Assembly (NCBI RefSeq): GCF_005938105.1
Contig: NZ_VCPE01000009.1
Location: 1-64,000, forward strand
Reading direction: 5' to 3'
Source: Brucella haematophila
GTDB taxonomy: Bacteria > Pseudomonadota > Alphaproteobacteria > Rhizobiales > Rhizobiaceae
Length of the DNA: 64,000 nucleotides
In this document: positions 1 through 8,631 of the stretch, piece by piece
Layout: each line of letters starts with the position of its first letter
Position numbering within the stretch: position 1 is the stretch's first letter
Made by a program: the position numbers and the translations under genes
The notes under the pieces: generated by a model
What the model saw: the letters and a program-made list of their open reading frames with translations, nothing else
The model's database searches: none
What the model was told of the DNA's origin: nothing

Positions 1-1
1 C

Positions 2-46
2 GACAAGGCTTCCGACCATGCCGACCTTTTTAAGGGCTCTTACTAA
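2..46 (+). CDS. Possible 3' end of an upstream gene (partial)
   Basis: An open frame enters from the left edge and ends at a TAA after 14 codons, with the C-terminus DKASDHADLFKGSY. Two short hairpins follow at once, as expected after the end of a gene. The fragment is too short to name a product, and the frame could be open by chance. Confidence 0.3.
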   Translation, partial: DKASDHADLFKGSY

Positions 47-56
47 CACATAACAA

Positions 57-111
57 AACCACTTCTAGTGGTTCAAGCGTAGCGTCCCAAACCTCCACCT
101 CTGGTGGAGGT
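57..111. terminator. Two tandem hairpins, possible terminators
   Basis: The first hairpin has perfect 7-bp arms (57-63 and 67-73) with a 3-nt loop. The second has perfect 9-bp arms (91-99 and 103-111) with a 3-nt loop and is followed within a few bases by a run of T. They fit the end of transcription of a gene lying mostly left of the window. The second is the better intrinsic terminator candidate. Confidence 0.5.
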
Positions 112-233
112 CATGACTTTTTCAGATTTTGAAATAGTTATGAGTAATATATTGGTTAGACCTAATTATTATATAAAAAATATTAGATATATGGAAAAAT
201 TTATTTGTAAATAAACATTGGGAGTTCTTTATT

Positions 234-422
234 TTGAATAAGGTTTTGGCATTTGCATGCATTATTGCTTCGCTTGCAGCGAGCCCTTCTTACGCCTGCG
301 TCATGATGGGGATGTCCGATGGTGGTGGAAGCTGTCTGAAGGATTGCGAGGATTATGCAACTTGGGTGTGGCTTTGCCGGATTGGGCAATCAGCGCCACA
401 GCCAGTCTCTGAAAATAAATAA
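234..422 (+). CDS. Small exported Cys-containing peptide, unknown function
   Basis: This 62-residue protein starts with TTG, chosen because GGGAG at 220-224 lies 9 nt upstream. The N-terminus is a short signal-peptide-like hydrophobic stretch with a likely cleavage after Ser-Tyr-Ala. The mature part is about 40 residues, Gly-rich, with four cysteines, one of them right at the predicted cleavage site. That site is not a good lipobox because Tyr stands at -2, so a soluble periplasmic or secreted peptide is likelier than a lipoprotein. About 100 bp of very AT-rich DNA lies upstream, unlike the rest of the window. A hairpin at 467-490 follows it. I do not recognise the family. Confidence 0.55.
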   Translation: MNKVLAFACIIASLAASPSYACVMMGMSDGGGSCLKDCEDYATWVWLCRIGQSAPQPVSENK

Positions 423-466
423 TTGACGCTGAGGTGCGGGGGCATCTTGGCATAAAAGTATAGATG

Positions 467-490
467 GACACTCCGTTTCGGCGGAGTGTC
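467..490 (+). terminator. Hairpin after the small exported peptide gene
   Basis: Perfect 9-bp inverted repeat (467-475 and 482-490) with a 6-nt loop containing TTCG, 45 nt after the stop codon of the preceding gene. There is no long T run, so it may terminate poorly or protect the 3' end. The rest of 423-673 shows no gene. Confidence 0.5.
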
Positions 491-673
491 TTGAAGAATA
501 GTAATTAACTCATGTTTTTCACGTTATCGTGATGTAAATGTATAAATCTCCGTAAAGAACACGTTTTACTTTCCGCAAGGGCGATATGTTCGATCCGATC
601 ATTGCAATGGCAGGAATTGTATCGGATATTTGGCCAAGGGATGAGTTTTGTTCACTTAAATGCGGAGGACTAC

Positions 674-1120
674 ATGCGTTTGTTTTTTCTTACGGTTGGT
701 TCTGCGGCAGTTCTCGTCGCCAATATGGGACTGGCTCAGGCCGACGCGATTGCTGATCGTCAGGCTATCATGAAAGATCTGGGTCGTTCGGTGGGCGCAA
801 TCGCGCCGGTGGTCAAAGGCGAAAAGCCGTTCGAAGCTGCTGCTGTTCTGGCTGCGCTTGAAAAGATCGACGCCGACGCCAAGAAGCTCGATGTCGATAC
901 GCTGTTTCCTGCTGGTTCGGATAAGGGTGATACGGAAGCATCGCCGAAAATCTGGGAAAACAAGGACGATTTCGTCAAGCATGTCGAAAAATTCCGCGAC
1001 GATGCAGCCGCTGCTGTAGCGGCCAAGCCGCAGGATGTCGATACGCTCAAAACGGCATTCCAGCAGGTTGCCGCCAATTGCGGTTCCTGCCATCAGGCCT
1101 TCCGCGTCAAGAAAAACTGA
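674..1120 (+). CDS. Cytochrome c' (class II, c-556 type)
   Basis: This is a periplasmic monoheme cytochrome of the four-helix-bundle cytochrome c' family, 148 residues. The ATG at 674 is preferred over an in-frame ATG at 602 because GGAGG lies 5 nt upstream and the protein then starts directly with a signal peptide ending near Leu-Ala-Gln-Ala. The heme site CGSCH (C136, C139, H140) is close to the C-terminus, the hallmark of class II cytochromes. A diheme cytochrome gene begins 54 nt downstream on the same strand, so the two probably form an operon. Electron transfer or NO/CO binding is usual for the family; the partner here is not evident. Confidence 0.88.
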   Translation: MRLFFLTVGSAAVLVANMGLAQADAIADRQAIMKDLGRSVGAIAPVVKGEKPFEAAAVLAALEKIDADAKKLDVDTLFPAGSDKGDTEASPKIWENKDDFVKHVEKFRDDAAAAVAAKPQDVDTLKTAFQQVAANCGSCHQAFRVKKN

Positions 1121-1174
1121 TAGGCTTCGATAAAATCGGCAGTTTCGCCTGATGGGTGAGGCTGCCGCAATGGA

Positions 1175-2122
1175 ATGGGTAGGATGGTCCGCAAACTGGC
1201 ATATGCCGCGGGCGCTGTGCTTGTCATCGGCGCTGCCGCCTTCTGGATTCTGACCACGCCGCAAAAGGTGGACAGCGCGGTTCTGACTTCAATGAAGCCC
1301 GGCGATGCTGTCAAAGGCGAGCAGGTTTTCTGGGCGGGTGGTTGCGCATCCTGCCACGCCGCACCCGGCGCTGCGGGCGATGCGCGCAAGGTGCTTGCCG
1401 GCGGCTACGAACTGGTCTCGGATTTTGGCACCTTCGTCGTGCCGAATATCTCGCCCTCCGAGCAGGGGATCGGCACCTGGACCATTCAGGATTTTGCCAA
1501 TGCGATGCTGAAAGGCGTGGGCAAGCAGGGCGAGCACCTCTACCCGTCCTTTCCTTACACCTCCTACGCCCGAATGAAGCCGCAGGATGTAGCTGATCTC
1601 TATGCCTATATGAAAACACTGCCCGCATCGGACAATGTCGCAGCACCCCATAAACTCGGCTTTCCGTTTAATATCCGCCGCAGTCTCGGCTTATGGAAGC
1701 ATCTTTACCTGTCGGATGCCCCGGCAGTTGCCATTGCCGACGCATCGGATCTCGTGAAGCGCGGACAATATCTGACCGAAGCGCTCGGTCATTGCAGCGA
1801 GTGCCATACGCCGCGCAATATCATTGGCGGGTTGCAAACCGACCAATGGCTGGCGGGCGCATTGTCGGCGGAGACGGGCAGCGATGGCAAAAAGAGCGTC
1901 GTCCCGAATATCACGACGGGCGAAGGCGGCATCGGCGACTGGAGCGAAAAAGACATCGCCTATGCGCTGCAAAGCGGCTTCACACCGGACTTCGATTCGC
2001 TTGGCGGATCAATGACCGATGTAGTGTCCAATATGGCGCATCTGACCGAAGCAGACCGCAATGCTATCGCAGCCTATCTGAAAAGCATTCCCCCACATGC
2101 GAATGGCTATAAAGCTCAATAG
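1175..2122 (+). CDS. Diheme c-type cytochrome
   Basis: The 315-residue protein has an uncleaved or signal-type N-terminal hydrophobic segment (about residues 8-26) and two cytochrome c class I domains. The heme sites are CASCH (C57, C60, H61) and CSECH (C207, C210, H211). The layout resembles the membrane-bound cytochrome c subunits that take electrons from periplasmic alcohol, aldehyde or gluconate dehydrogenases, but no dehydrogenase subunit lies beside it. An alternative ATG at 1184 is equally plausible; neither start has a clear ribosome binding site. The gene probably shares a transcript with the cytochrome c' gene upstream. A Bru-RS-like repeat follows the stop codon. Confidence 0.85.
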   Translation: MGRMVRKLAYAAGAVLVIGAAAFWILTTPQKVDSAVLTSMKPGDAVKGEQVFWAGGCASCHAAPGAAGDARKVLAGGYELVSDFGTFVVPNISPSEQGIGTWTIQDFANAMLKGVGKQGEHLYPSFPYTSYARMKPQDVADLYAYMKTLPASDNVAAPHKLGFPFNIRRSLGLWKHLYLSDAPAVAIADASDLVKRGQYLTEALGHCSECHTPRNIIGGLQTDQWLAGALSAETGSDGKKSVVPNITTGEGGIGDWSEKDIAYALQSGFTPDFDSLGGSMTDVVSNMAHLTEADRNAIAAYLKSIPPHANGYKAQ

Positions 2123-2130
2123 CTGGGTTT

Positions 2131-2276
2131 AGAGCGCGTTTCGATCTGATTGAATCAGATCGGCGCTCTAATTCTTTGTTTTAACGCGCATCTTTTCTGA
2201 TCGAAGCAGGATCAGAAATCAGTCCAGTGGACTGATTTTCCTGCGGAGACGTTTCACACTTTTCGGGATGCGCTCT
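2131..2276 (+). repeat. Bru-RS-like palindromic repeat, extended copy
   Basis: The left end is a near-perfect palindrome (2131-2169, arms AGAGCGC and GCGCTCT). The right end carries the segment CACACTTTTCGGGATGCGCTCT shared by all copies in the window. This copy holds an extra internal hairpin (2213-2238) that is also found in the truncated copy at 7805-7882. The right edge provides the TAG stop of the acyl-CoA synthetase gene on the minus strand. Related copies lie at 24219-24318, 31232-31332 and 48113-48210. Naming it after the Brucella Bru-RS elements is from memory. Confidence 0.75.
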
Positions 2277-3963
2277 ATGCGGTCTTTATTTCTTCCAGCT
2301 CCAGTTCTTCGATCATGGTCTGCCGCATGACGAATTTCTGGATTTTTCCGGTAACTGTCATGGGGAATTGATCGACAAAGCGGATATGCGCCGGGATTTT
2401 GTAATGGGCGATCCGCTGCTGGCAGAAGCTGACCAGTTCCGCTTCATTCAGACGTCCGTCCTGACTGAGCTTGATCCAGGCGCAGATGACTTCGCCAAAC
2501 CGGCGGTCAGGGATGCCGAAAATCTGCACATCACTGATGGCTGGATGGGTGAACAGGAACTCTTCAATCTCGCGCGGGTAGATATTCTCGCCGCCGCGAA
2601 TAATCAGATCCTTGATGCGCCCGACTATGTTGCAATAGCCTTCCGCATCGATGGTGGCGAGATCACCGGTATGCATCCAGCCTGCGTCATCGACAGCGCC
2701 TGCCGAGCTTTGCGGATCGTTCCAGTAGCCGCGCATGACACTGTAGCCCCGCGTCAACAGCTCGCCCTTTTCGCCACGTGGCACGATCCGGCCATCTGCA
2801 TCGACAATCTTGACTTCGAGATGCGGGTGAATGCGGCCAACAGTTGAAACACGCCGTTCCAGCGGGTCGTTGGTAGAACTCTGGAAACTGACGGGGCTCG
2901 TTTCCGTCATGCCATAAGCGATGGTGATTTCGCTCTGGTGCATTTCGCTGATCACCCGGCGCATGACTTCGACCGGGCAGGGCGATCCGGCCATAATACC
3001 GGTGCGCAGGCTCTGAAGATCGAACTTTGCGAATTCCGGGTGCTCCAGTATGGCGATGAACATGGTCGGCACGCCATGCAGGCCCGTGCATTGTTCATCC
3101 TGCACAGTCTGTAAGGTCAGGAGCGGATCGAAACTTTCATTCGGGATCACCATGCAGGCGGCATGGGTCATGCAGGCAAGATTGCCAAGCACCATGCCGA
3201 AGCAATGATAGAACGGCACCGGAATGCACAGCCGATCCTGTTCGGTCAGGCGCATGGCTTCGCCAACGAAGAAGCCGTTATTCAGAATATTGTGGTGGGA
3301 GAGGGTGGCGCCCTTGGGGCTGCCCGTGGTGCCGCTGGTAAACTGGATATTGATCGGGTCGTCGAATTGCAGATCTTCCGAGAGCTGTTGCAGTTCGTCA
3401 CGCGCCGCCTCATCGCCCGCAGCGGCAACCGCGTCGAAGTTCATCATGCCATCGGTCTGTTCGTCGCCAAGGCGGATCACGCAGCGCAAGGCTGGCAGGC
3501 GCTGCGACACAAGATGGCCGGGTCGGGCGCTATCCAGTTCTGGCACGATAGAGCGCAATATATCGAGATAATTGCTGGTCTTGAGCGATGGCGCGAGGAT
3601 GAGCGCCGAGCATTCGACCTTGGCAAGCACATATTCCAGTTCATGCGCCCGGTAGGCGGGATTGATATTGACGAGGATCAGGCCCGCTTTGGCCGTGGCA
3701 AATTGCGTCAGTATCCATTCGAGATTGTTCGGCGACCAGATGCCAACCCGCTCGCCGGGACGCAGGCCGATGGCGAGAAGACCTGCCGCAAGGGCGTCAA
3801 CGCGGGCGTTCAGTTCTGCATAGGTCAGGCGGATATTCTGGTGGCGCACGACCACAGCTGGCCGGTCAGGGTGCTGTTCTGCGATGCGGTCGAGATGATT
3901 GCCAATCGTATCGCCGATCAGAAACCGGTCACTCGCGCCATGAACATAGCTCGCCTGCTGCAT
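2275..3963 (-). CDS. AMP-binding acyl-CoA synthetase (FadD-like)
   Basis: This enzyme of 562 residues would activate a carboxylic acid to its acyl-adenylate and then to the CoA thioester. It has the ANL-superfamily P-loop [11 protein letters not shown], the downstream YGMTE motif, the hinge-region [14 protein letters not shown] and the C-terminal lysine motif in [10 protein letters not shown]. The ATG at 3963 is chosen because GGGAGGA lies just upstream; a TTG five codons earlier would place that site inside the gene. The length and motifs fit medium- or long-chain fatty acid ligases; the substrate cannot be read from the sequence. The TAG stop lies in the edge of a Bru-RS-like repeat. Confidence 0.9.
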   Translation of the reverse strand: MQQASYVHGASDRFLIGDTIGNHLDRIAEQHPDRPAVVVRHQNIRLTYAELNARVDALAAGLLAIGLRPGERVGIWSPNNLEWILTQFATAKAGLILVNINPAYRAHELEYVLAKVECSALILAPSLKTSNYLDILRSIVPELDSARPGHLVSQRLPALRCVIRLGDEQTDGMMNFDAVAAAGDEAARDELQQLSEDLQFDDPINIQFTSGTTGSPKGATLSHHNILNNGFFVGEAMRLTEQDRLCIPVPFYHCFGMVLGNLACMTHAACMVIPNESFDPLLTLQTVQDEQCTGLHGVPTMFIAILEHPEFAKFDLQSLRTGIMAGSPCPVEVMRRVISEMHQSEITIAYGMTETSPVSFQSSTNDPLERRVSTVGRIHPHLEVKIVDADGRIVPRGEKGELLTRGYSVMRGYWNDPQSSAGAVDDAGWMHTGDLATIDAEGYCNIVGRIKDLIIRGGENIYPREIEEFLFTHPAISDVQIFGIPDRRFGEVICAWIKLSQDGRLNEAELVSFCQQRIAHYKIPAHIRFVDQFPMTVTGKIQKFVMRQTMIEELELEEIKTA

Positions 3964-4098
3964 ATTCGATCCTCCCAAATCGATTTCAGCCCCCCGATAG
4001 TGTTCCGCTCTTTCCCGTTACGCGGCCCGCGTTTATCCTCCGACAATCATATTGCCATTTTATGGTGCTGCCAAAAATTGCAGTTTTTTGGGCGGGAT

Positions 4099-4431
4099 TT
4101 ATCGCTTGATGCAGCGCGCAACCGTTGCCGGACCGGCATTGGTATATTTGCTCTGCATCGTATAGAGCCAGCCCTTGCACTCGGATATGTTTGTGAAGCA
4201 GCGCATGCGATCGACTGGAACGATGCCGTCCATGCTGACCATGGGAGAATCGTCCACACCGCTGAACTGACCGAGAATAATGCCGCTGCCCTTCGGTGGC
4301 GCGCTGCAACGCCGCCCCGCATATTCGCTTACATCTTTCCGCACTTGCGCATTCGCGCCCGTGGTGGCGGGCACAAGGGCTGGAAGCGCCAGTGCCAGGC
4401 TTGCCAGAAAGGTCACGCATCCGGTTTTCAT
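4099..4431 (-). CDS. Small secreted protein, unknown function
   Basis: A 110-residue protein with a clear signal peptide of about 28 residues ending in Ala-Asn-Ala. The mature part is basic and holds four cysteines, compatible with two disulfide bonds. The ATG at 4431 is preferred to an upstream ATG at 4464 because GGAG lies 9 nt before it and the signal peptide then begins at residue 1. It stands alone between the acyl-CoA synthetase and oligopeptidase B genes, all on the minus strand. I do not recognise a family. Confidence 0.65.
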   Translation of the reverse strand: MKTGCVTFLASLALALPALVPATTGANAQVRKDVSEYAGRRCSAPPKGSGIILGQFSGVDDSPMVSMDGIVPVDRMRCFTNISECKGWLYTMQSKYTNAGPATVARCIKR

Positions 4432-4524
4432 GGTCCAATCTCCGTGACGATATTCAATATGCAATAGTATAAGTCAGCAATAGTATAGGGCCTTGAAGGC
4501 CGAACGTGTAGCTTATTTTAACTT

Positions 4525-4551
4525 GCTCCAGCGAGGTAAACCCGCTGGAGC
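4525..4551 (-). terminator. Hairpin after oligopeptidase B gene
   Basis: Perfect 9-bp arms (4525-4533 and 4543-4551) with a 9-nt loop lie 12 nt beyond the stop codon of the minus-strand peptidase gene. No T run follows, so the termination strength is uncertain. Confidence 0.5.
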
Positions 4552-4563
4552 GTGATATGCGCT

Positions 4564-6672
4564 TCAGCTTTCGAAGCCTGAAACCTTGCCAACGACTTTC
4601 AGTGCAAAAGCCTGCGTATAGGCGACTTCTTCCAGCCGCGAGAAACGGCCCGAAGCACCCGCATGGCCCGCATCCATATTGATGCGGAACAGCACCGGAT
4701 GGTCATCCGTTTTCAACTCGCGCAGCTTGGCAACCCATTTCGCTGGTTCCCAATAGGTGACACGGGGATCGGTGAGGCCTGCGACAGCCAGAATGGCCGG
4801 ATAGGCTTGCGCTTTCACATTGTCGTAAGGCGAATAGGCGGCGATGGTGCGGTAATCCGCTTCCGAGGCAATCGGGTTGCCCCATTCCGGCCACTCCGGC
4901 GGGGTGAGCGGCAGCGTATCGTCGAGCATGGTGTTTAGCACATCGACAAACGGCACTTCCGCGATGATCCCACCGAAGGCTTCCGGCGCGAGATTGGCAA
5001 TCGCACCCATCAGCATGCCGCCTGCCGAGCCGCCATGGGCGACGATGCGGTCATGGCTGGTGAAGCCTTCACCGACCAGATGCTTCGCGGCTGCGATGAA
5101 GTCGGTGAAGGTGTTCGTCTTCTTGTCGCGCTTGCCGTTTTCATACCAGGCGAAGCCCTTGTCCTTGCCGCCGCGAATATGCGCGATCGCGTAGACGAAA
5201 CCGCGATCCACCAGCGACAGGCGCGATGTGCTGAAGCTTGCCGGAATGGTGATGCCATAGGAACCATAGCCGTAGAGCAGGCACGGGGCCGAGCCGTCCA
5301 GCTTTGTATCCTTGTGATAGAGGATCGAGACCGGCACCAGTTCGCCGTCGGCTGCGGGCGCGAGGATACGGCGCGTCACATAATCGTCAATGACATGGCC
5401 CGATGGCACTTCCTGCGTCTTCAAAAGCGTCCGCTCGCGGGTCCGCATATTGTAGTCGAAAAGCTGTTCCGGCGTCGTCATGGACGAGTAAGAGAAGCGG
5501 ATGACGTCGGTGTCATATTCGGCGCTGCCATGCAGGCCAAGCGAATAGGCTTCCTCATCGAAGGCAATGGCGTGTTCTTCACCGGTCTTGCGATCCCGGA
5601 TGACGATCCGCGGCAGGCCGTTATCGCGCTCGATCCAGACGAGGTGATGCTTGTAGGCGGAATGGGACAGGATCAGTCGGCCCGGCTTTTCCGCCACCAC
5701 TTCCACCCAGTTTTCCGGCTGAGGCGCGGCGGCTGGTGCTTTGCAGATCTTGAAATCCTTGGCGCCATCGGCATTGGTCAGAATGAAGAATTCGTCGCCG
5801 CCCGGCGCGATATCGTATTCCGTGCCTGTTTTGCGGGCCATAACGAGTTGCGGCTTGGCCGCCGGATCATTGGCGGGCAGCAGCCAGCATTCCGATGTTT
5901 CGTGGTCGTGAATATCGATGAAGATATAGTCGTCCAGCGCGGAGCCGCCGACGCCGAGGAAGAAGCCAGGATCCTGTTCTTCAAAGATCAGCTGGTCCTC
6001 GGACTGGTCGCTGCCGATGCGGTGATAAAAGACCTTCGACGGGCGATGGTTTTCATCGAGGCGTGTATAGAAAAAGCCAGCGCTTGCCGCATCCCACGTG
6101 CCGCCGCCATTGGTATCGGTGATAATATCCGAAAGCTCGGCCATGGTCGTGAGATCACGAACCTTCAGCTTGTAGAATTCCGATCCCTTGTCGTCATATC
6201 CCCAGATCAACAGATTGTGATTGGGGGCGTGGTCCGCCGAAGCAAGCCGGAAATAGGCCTTGCCTTCGCCTTCCTTGTCGCCGTCGAGCAGGATCGTCTC
6301 GGTACCGCCGTCGCGCGGCGTGCGGATGAAATAGGGCTGCTCGCCGCCGGTGCGGTAGGAGACGCCATAGGCGTAAGGCCCATCTTTTGAGGGGACGGAG
6401 GAATCATCCTCCTTGATACGCCCGCGCATTTCCGCGAAAAGCTCTTTCTGGAGCGCTTCGGTGTTCTGCATCAGGCTTGTCTGATAGGCGTTCTCTGCAT
6501 CGAGATGCGTGCGGATTTCCGGCGCCAGAACCGACGGGTCCTTGAATACTTCCTGCCAGTTGTCTGCACGAAGCCAGGCGTAGTCGTCTGTGCGGGTAAT
6601 GCCGTGACGGGTATCCTTATGCGGATGTTTCGGGGCGTGCGGAGGCTGTGGCAGGGAAGAGTTCTCAGGCAT
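4564..6672 (-). CDS. ptrB: Oligopeptidase B (protease II), S9A family
   Basis: The protein of 702 residues matches the usual length of oligopeptidase B, a cytoplasmic serine peptidase that cleaves short peptides after Arg and Lys. An N-terminal seven-bladed propeller region is followed by an alpha/beta-hydrolase domain with the GGSAGG nucleophile elbow (Ser549) and a C-terminal DAGHAG motif carrying the catalytic His. The N-terminus contains the family signature around TRTDDYAWLR. The start is an ATG with a weak GGA 8 nt upstream. It is a single-gene unit with a hairpin 12 nt after the stop. Confidence 0.92.
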   Translation of the reverse strand: MPENSSLPQPPHAPKHPHKDTRHGITRTDDYAWLRADNWQEVFKDPSVLAPEIRTHLDAENAYQTSLMQNTEALQKELFAEMRGRIKEDDSSVPSKDGPYAYGVSYRTGGEQPYFIRTPRDGGTETILLDGDKEGEGKAYFRLASADHAPNHNLLIWGYDDKGSEFYKLKVRDLTTMAELSDIITDTNGGGTWDAASAGFFYTRLDENHRPSKVFYHRIGSDQSEDQLIFEEQDPGFFLGVGGSALDDYIFIDIHDHETSECWLLPANDPAAKPQLVMARKTGTEYDIAPGGDEFFILTNADGAKDFKICKAPAAAPQPENWVEVVAEKPGRLILSHSAYKHHLVWIERDNGLPRIVIRDRKTGEEHAIAFDEEAYSLGLHGSAEYDTDVIRFSYSSMTTPEQLFDYNMRTRERTLLKTQEVPSGHVIDDYVTRRILAPAADGELVPVSILYHKDTKLDGSAPCLLYGYGSYGITIPASFSTSRLSLVDRGFVYAIAHIRGGKDKGFAWYENGKRDKKTNTFTDFIAAAKHLVGEGFTSHDRIVAHGGSAGGMLMGAIANLAPEAFGGIIAEVPFVDVLNTMLDDTLPLTPPEWPEWGNPIASEADYRTIAAYSPYDNVKAQAYPAILAVAGLTDPRVTYWEPAKWVAKLRELKTDDHPVLFRINMDAGHAGASGRFSRLEEVAYTQAFALKVVGKVSGFES

Positions 6673-7249
6673 TCAAAAATCCAACGAACATTGTTTCAAA
6701 TTGTTGCGGGTCGCTTTAATGACCCTTTTTAAGGCGGATATTGATGCATATATAGTTTCGAGCACAGCCGAAAGCGAGTTGATTTCAATGAAATATATTT
6801 AACTTATGCCTTTTTCACGCCCGATTTCAGAGGCAGTGCTGCAATTGGTGAAATGTGTTTGTTTCGACTCGTCAGAACATAGCAACAAGCAAAAAGCGGT
6901 TGTTGAATTTGGTCATACAAATTATGCGTGCCGTACCGAAAGACTATATACGGTTGCTTTATCGGTAATAAACGATGCGCGTCATGATTGAACCAATGAA
7001 ATTGCCGAGGGCGGACTTCCATGGAAAGGCTTTGTTTTCACTCTTTTTATTTGTGGCGTGAAGAATAATAGGCTATTATTAATGTAGTTTCGCGCAACAA
7101 TTCTATTGCAAAAGACGATAGCAGTTGTTAAGTGCGGTCATAAATGAGCTAGGCAGAGTTCTGAGATACGCAATCACGACTTCAGATGTGTCATCGATGC
7201 CGAAAGTTGCGGAAAAACAAAACGATAAGAAGTAATAAAAGGAAAACCG
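6673..7249. other. AT-rich intergenic region upstream of mucR
   Basis: No supported gene lies here. The region is distinctly AT-rich and contains a perfect 17-bp palindrome at 7064-7080 (8-bp arms around one base), about 170 bp before the mucR start. Two short open frames on opposite strands around 6804-7022 lack ribosome binding sites and recognisable protein features. The region must hold the divergent promoters of ptrB and mucR. Confidence 0.6.
7064..7080. promoter_or_regulatory. Perfect AT-rich palindrome upstream of mucR
   Basis: The arms AATAATAG and CTATTATT surround a single G. MucR/Ros proteins bind AT-rich DNA and are known to repress their own genes, so this is a candidate operator. 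It could equally be bound by another factor. Confidence 0.4.
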
Positions 7250-7678
7250 ATGGAAAATCTGGATACGCACGACGAAAGCGCAGAACTGCTTCTGAGCCTG
7301 ACCGCGGATGTTGTCGCTGCTTATGTTGGCAATAATTCGATTCGTGCGGGCGAGTTGCCGCTGTTGATCGCCGATGTTCATGCCGCCTTCAAGCGTCACG
7401 TTGAACGCGAAGAAGCGCCGGTTGTCGTTGAGAAGCCGAAGCCAGCCGTCAATCCGAAGAAGTCGGTTCATGACGACTACATCATCTGCCTCGAAGACGG
7501 CAAGAAGTTCAAGTCGCTCAAGCGTCACCTGATGACCCATTACAACATGACCCCGGAACAGTACCGCGAAAAGTGGGATCTCGATCCTAACTATCCGATG
7601 GTTGCTCCGAACTATGCCGCCGCTCGTTCGCGTCTGGCAAAGAAGATGGGCCTCGGCCGCAAGCCGAAGGGCGCTTAA
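7250..7678 (+). CDS. mucR: MucR/Ros-family zinc-finger transcriptional regulator
   Basis: At 142 residues this is the standard length of MucR, a global regulator of surface polysaccharide, virulence and cell-cycle-linked genes in Rhizobiales. The C-terminal prokaryotic zinc finger has ligands Cys80, Asp83, His93 and His97. Asp replaces the second Cys of Ros, as in the Brucella and Mesorhizobium MucR proteins. The N-terminal region (about 1-50) is the oligomerisation part. AAAAGGA precedes the ATG. A hairpin and a strong terminator follow. A palindrome in the long AT-rich leader may serve autoregulation. Confidence 0.95.
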   Translation: MENLDTHDESAELLLSLTADVVAAYVGNNSIRAGELPLLIADVHAAFKRHVEREEAPVVVEKPKPAVNPKKSVHDDYIICLEDGKKFKSLKRHLMTHYNMTPEQYREKWDLDPNYPMVAPNYAAARSRLAKKMGLGRKPKGA

Positions 7679-7701
7679 TCAGCGATCCTCACGGCGCATC
7701 G

Positions 7702-7724
7702 CGAGAACTGTGAAACGGTTCTCG
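7702..7724 (+). terminator. Small hairpin after mucR
   Basis: The 7-bp arms CGAGAAC (7702-7708) and GTTCTCG (7718-7724) lie 23 nt after the mucR stop, upstream of the stronger terminator at 7752-7794. Confidence 0.4.
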
Positions 7725-7751
7725 TATAACGATGTGCCGGACTGAAAAATC

Positions 7752-7796
7752 AGAGCGTGCCCCGATCTGCTACCGGCAGGACAGGGCACGCTCTTT
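7752..7796 (+). terminator. Strong stem-loop terminator of mucR
   Basis: Perfect 11-bp arms, AGAGCGTGCCC (7752-7762) and GGGCACGCTCT (7784-7794), end in a short T run. The loop contains its own small inverted repeat. Confidence 0.65.
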
Positions 7797-7804
7797 GCGT
7801 TTCC

Positions 7805-7882
7805 GGAGCACATCCCGAAAAGTGTGGAACGCCGCCACCGGGAAGTCAGTCCACCGGACTGATTTCTGATCCTGCTTTGATG
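7805..7882 (-). repeat. Truncated Bru-RS-like repeat
   Basis: Read on the minus strand, this segment holds the internal hairpin block and the conserved end CACACTTTTCGGGATG of the repeat at 2131-2276. It lacks the large palindromic left end. It lies between mucR and the convergent small gene. Confidence 0.6.
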
Positions 7883-7905
7883 AGTTTTCTGTCGCACGAT
7901 TTATC

Positions 7906-8295
7906 TTATCCAATCTCGATCCTTTGCTTGTGATTACCGTTTGACGCTGTTGTATGCATGCGTCTTCTTTGACGGTCACTTTTTCGTGTCCCACGCGCCG
8001 CGTCGCAAGCGCTGCGCTGGTCTTTGCCTTCAAGCCTGTCGAGTGCCTGTTTCAAGGCGATATGGCGATTGAGATCGTAGCTCCAGTGGCCATTGGTACC
8101 CTTGAGGCGCTCACGTTCGATCAGTCGCGTGAGGCGACGTGCAGCGTGCTGTTTTTCCGGCTCTGATGCATGCATCATTCGGTCAATATCGATTCCCGCC
8201 ATGATTTGCAGGGCCACGCGCTGCATGGCGCTCATCCGGTCTCGCTCCCGTTTGGCGAGAAAGGTTTTGCGGGCCTGTTCCAGCGCTGTTTTCAT
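7906..8295 (-). CDS. Basic hypothetical cytoplasmic protein
   Basis: This 129-residue, highly charged, Arg/Lys-rich protein has a long helical region (about residues 5-100) and no signal peptide or membrane segment. ATG 8295 is preferred because AGGA lies 8 nt upstream; an ATG at 8304 is an alternative. Codon use favours this strand over the overlapping frames. It converges on mucR and diverges from the DnaA-like gene. I recall similar unnamed proteins in Brucella, but I cannot assign a function. The DNA at 8296-8631 between it and the next gene shows no further gene. Confidence 0.55.
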   Translation of the reverse strand: MKTALEQARKTFLAKRERDRMSAMQRVALQIMAGIDIDRMMHASEPEKQHAARRLTRLIERERLKGTNGHWSYDLNRHIALKQALDRLEGKDQRSACDAARGTRKSDRQRRRMHTTASNGNHKQRIEIG

Positions 8296-8631
8296 AAGGC
8301 TCATCCTTGTTTGTTGGTGCAAACAGGATGGGCGAATTCCGAATGATGTGGATAATATTCCTACAACCTGAGAACTATGTTTGACGGGCATGCAGGCATT
8401 CCGCGTATCATTTGCCTTGGTGAACAGGTTTACGGTTAGGGGAATTCTCTATCGAAAGCAAACACATAGGGGATAGTAGCGGGCTGGCTGTCCTGTCTCC
8501 AGAGTCTGAATAGTGAAAAGCGTTCTTTAGCAGCGCCGCTTTGGTCATCCCAAAGTCTATCCCGCAAACTTATCCTCCCTTGCAATTTCCTCATTATAAG
8601 AAGATATTCCTATTCAGATGAGGGAAGATGA

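Noticed and set aside
5035-6390. 451-codon plus-strand frame opposite ptrB
   Set aside because: Antisense shadow of oligopeptidase B; the real gene has full-length family motifs.
6804-7022. Short open frames on both strands in the mucR leader
   Set aside because: They overlap each other, lack ribosome binding sites and show no protein-like features.
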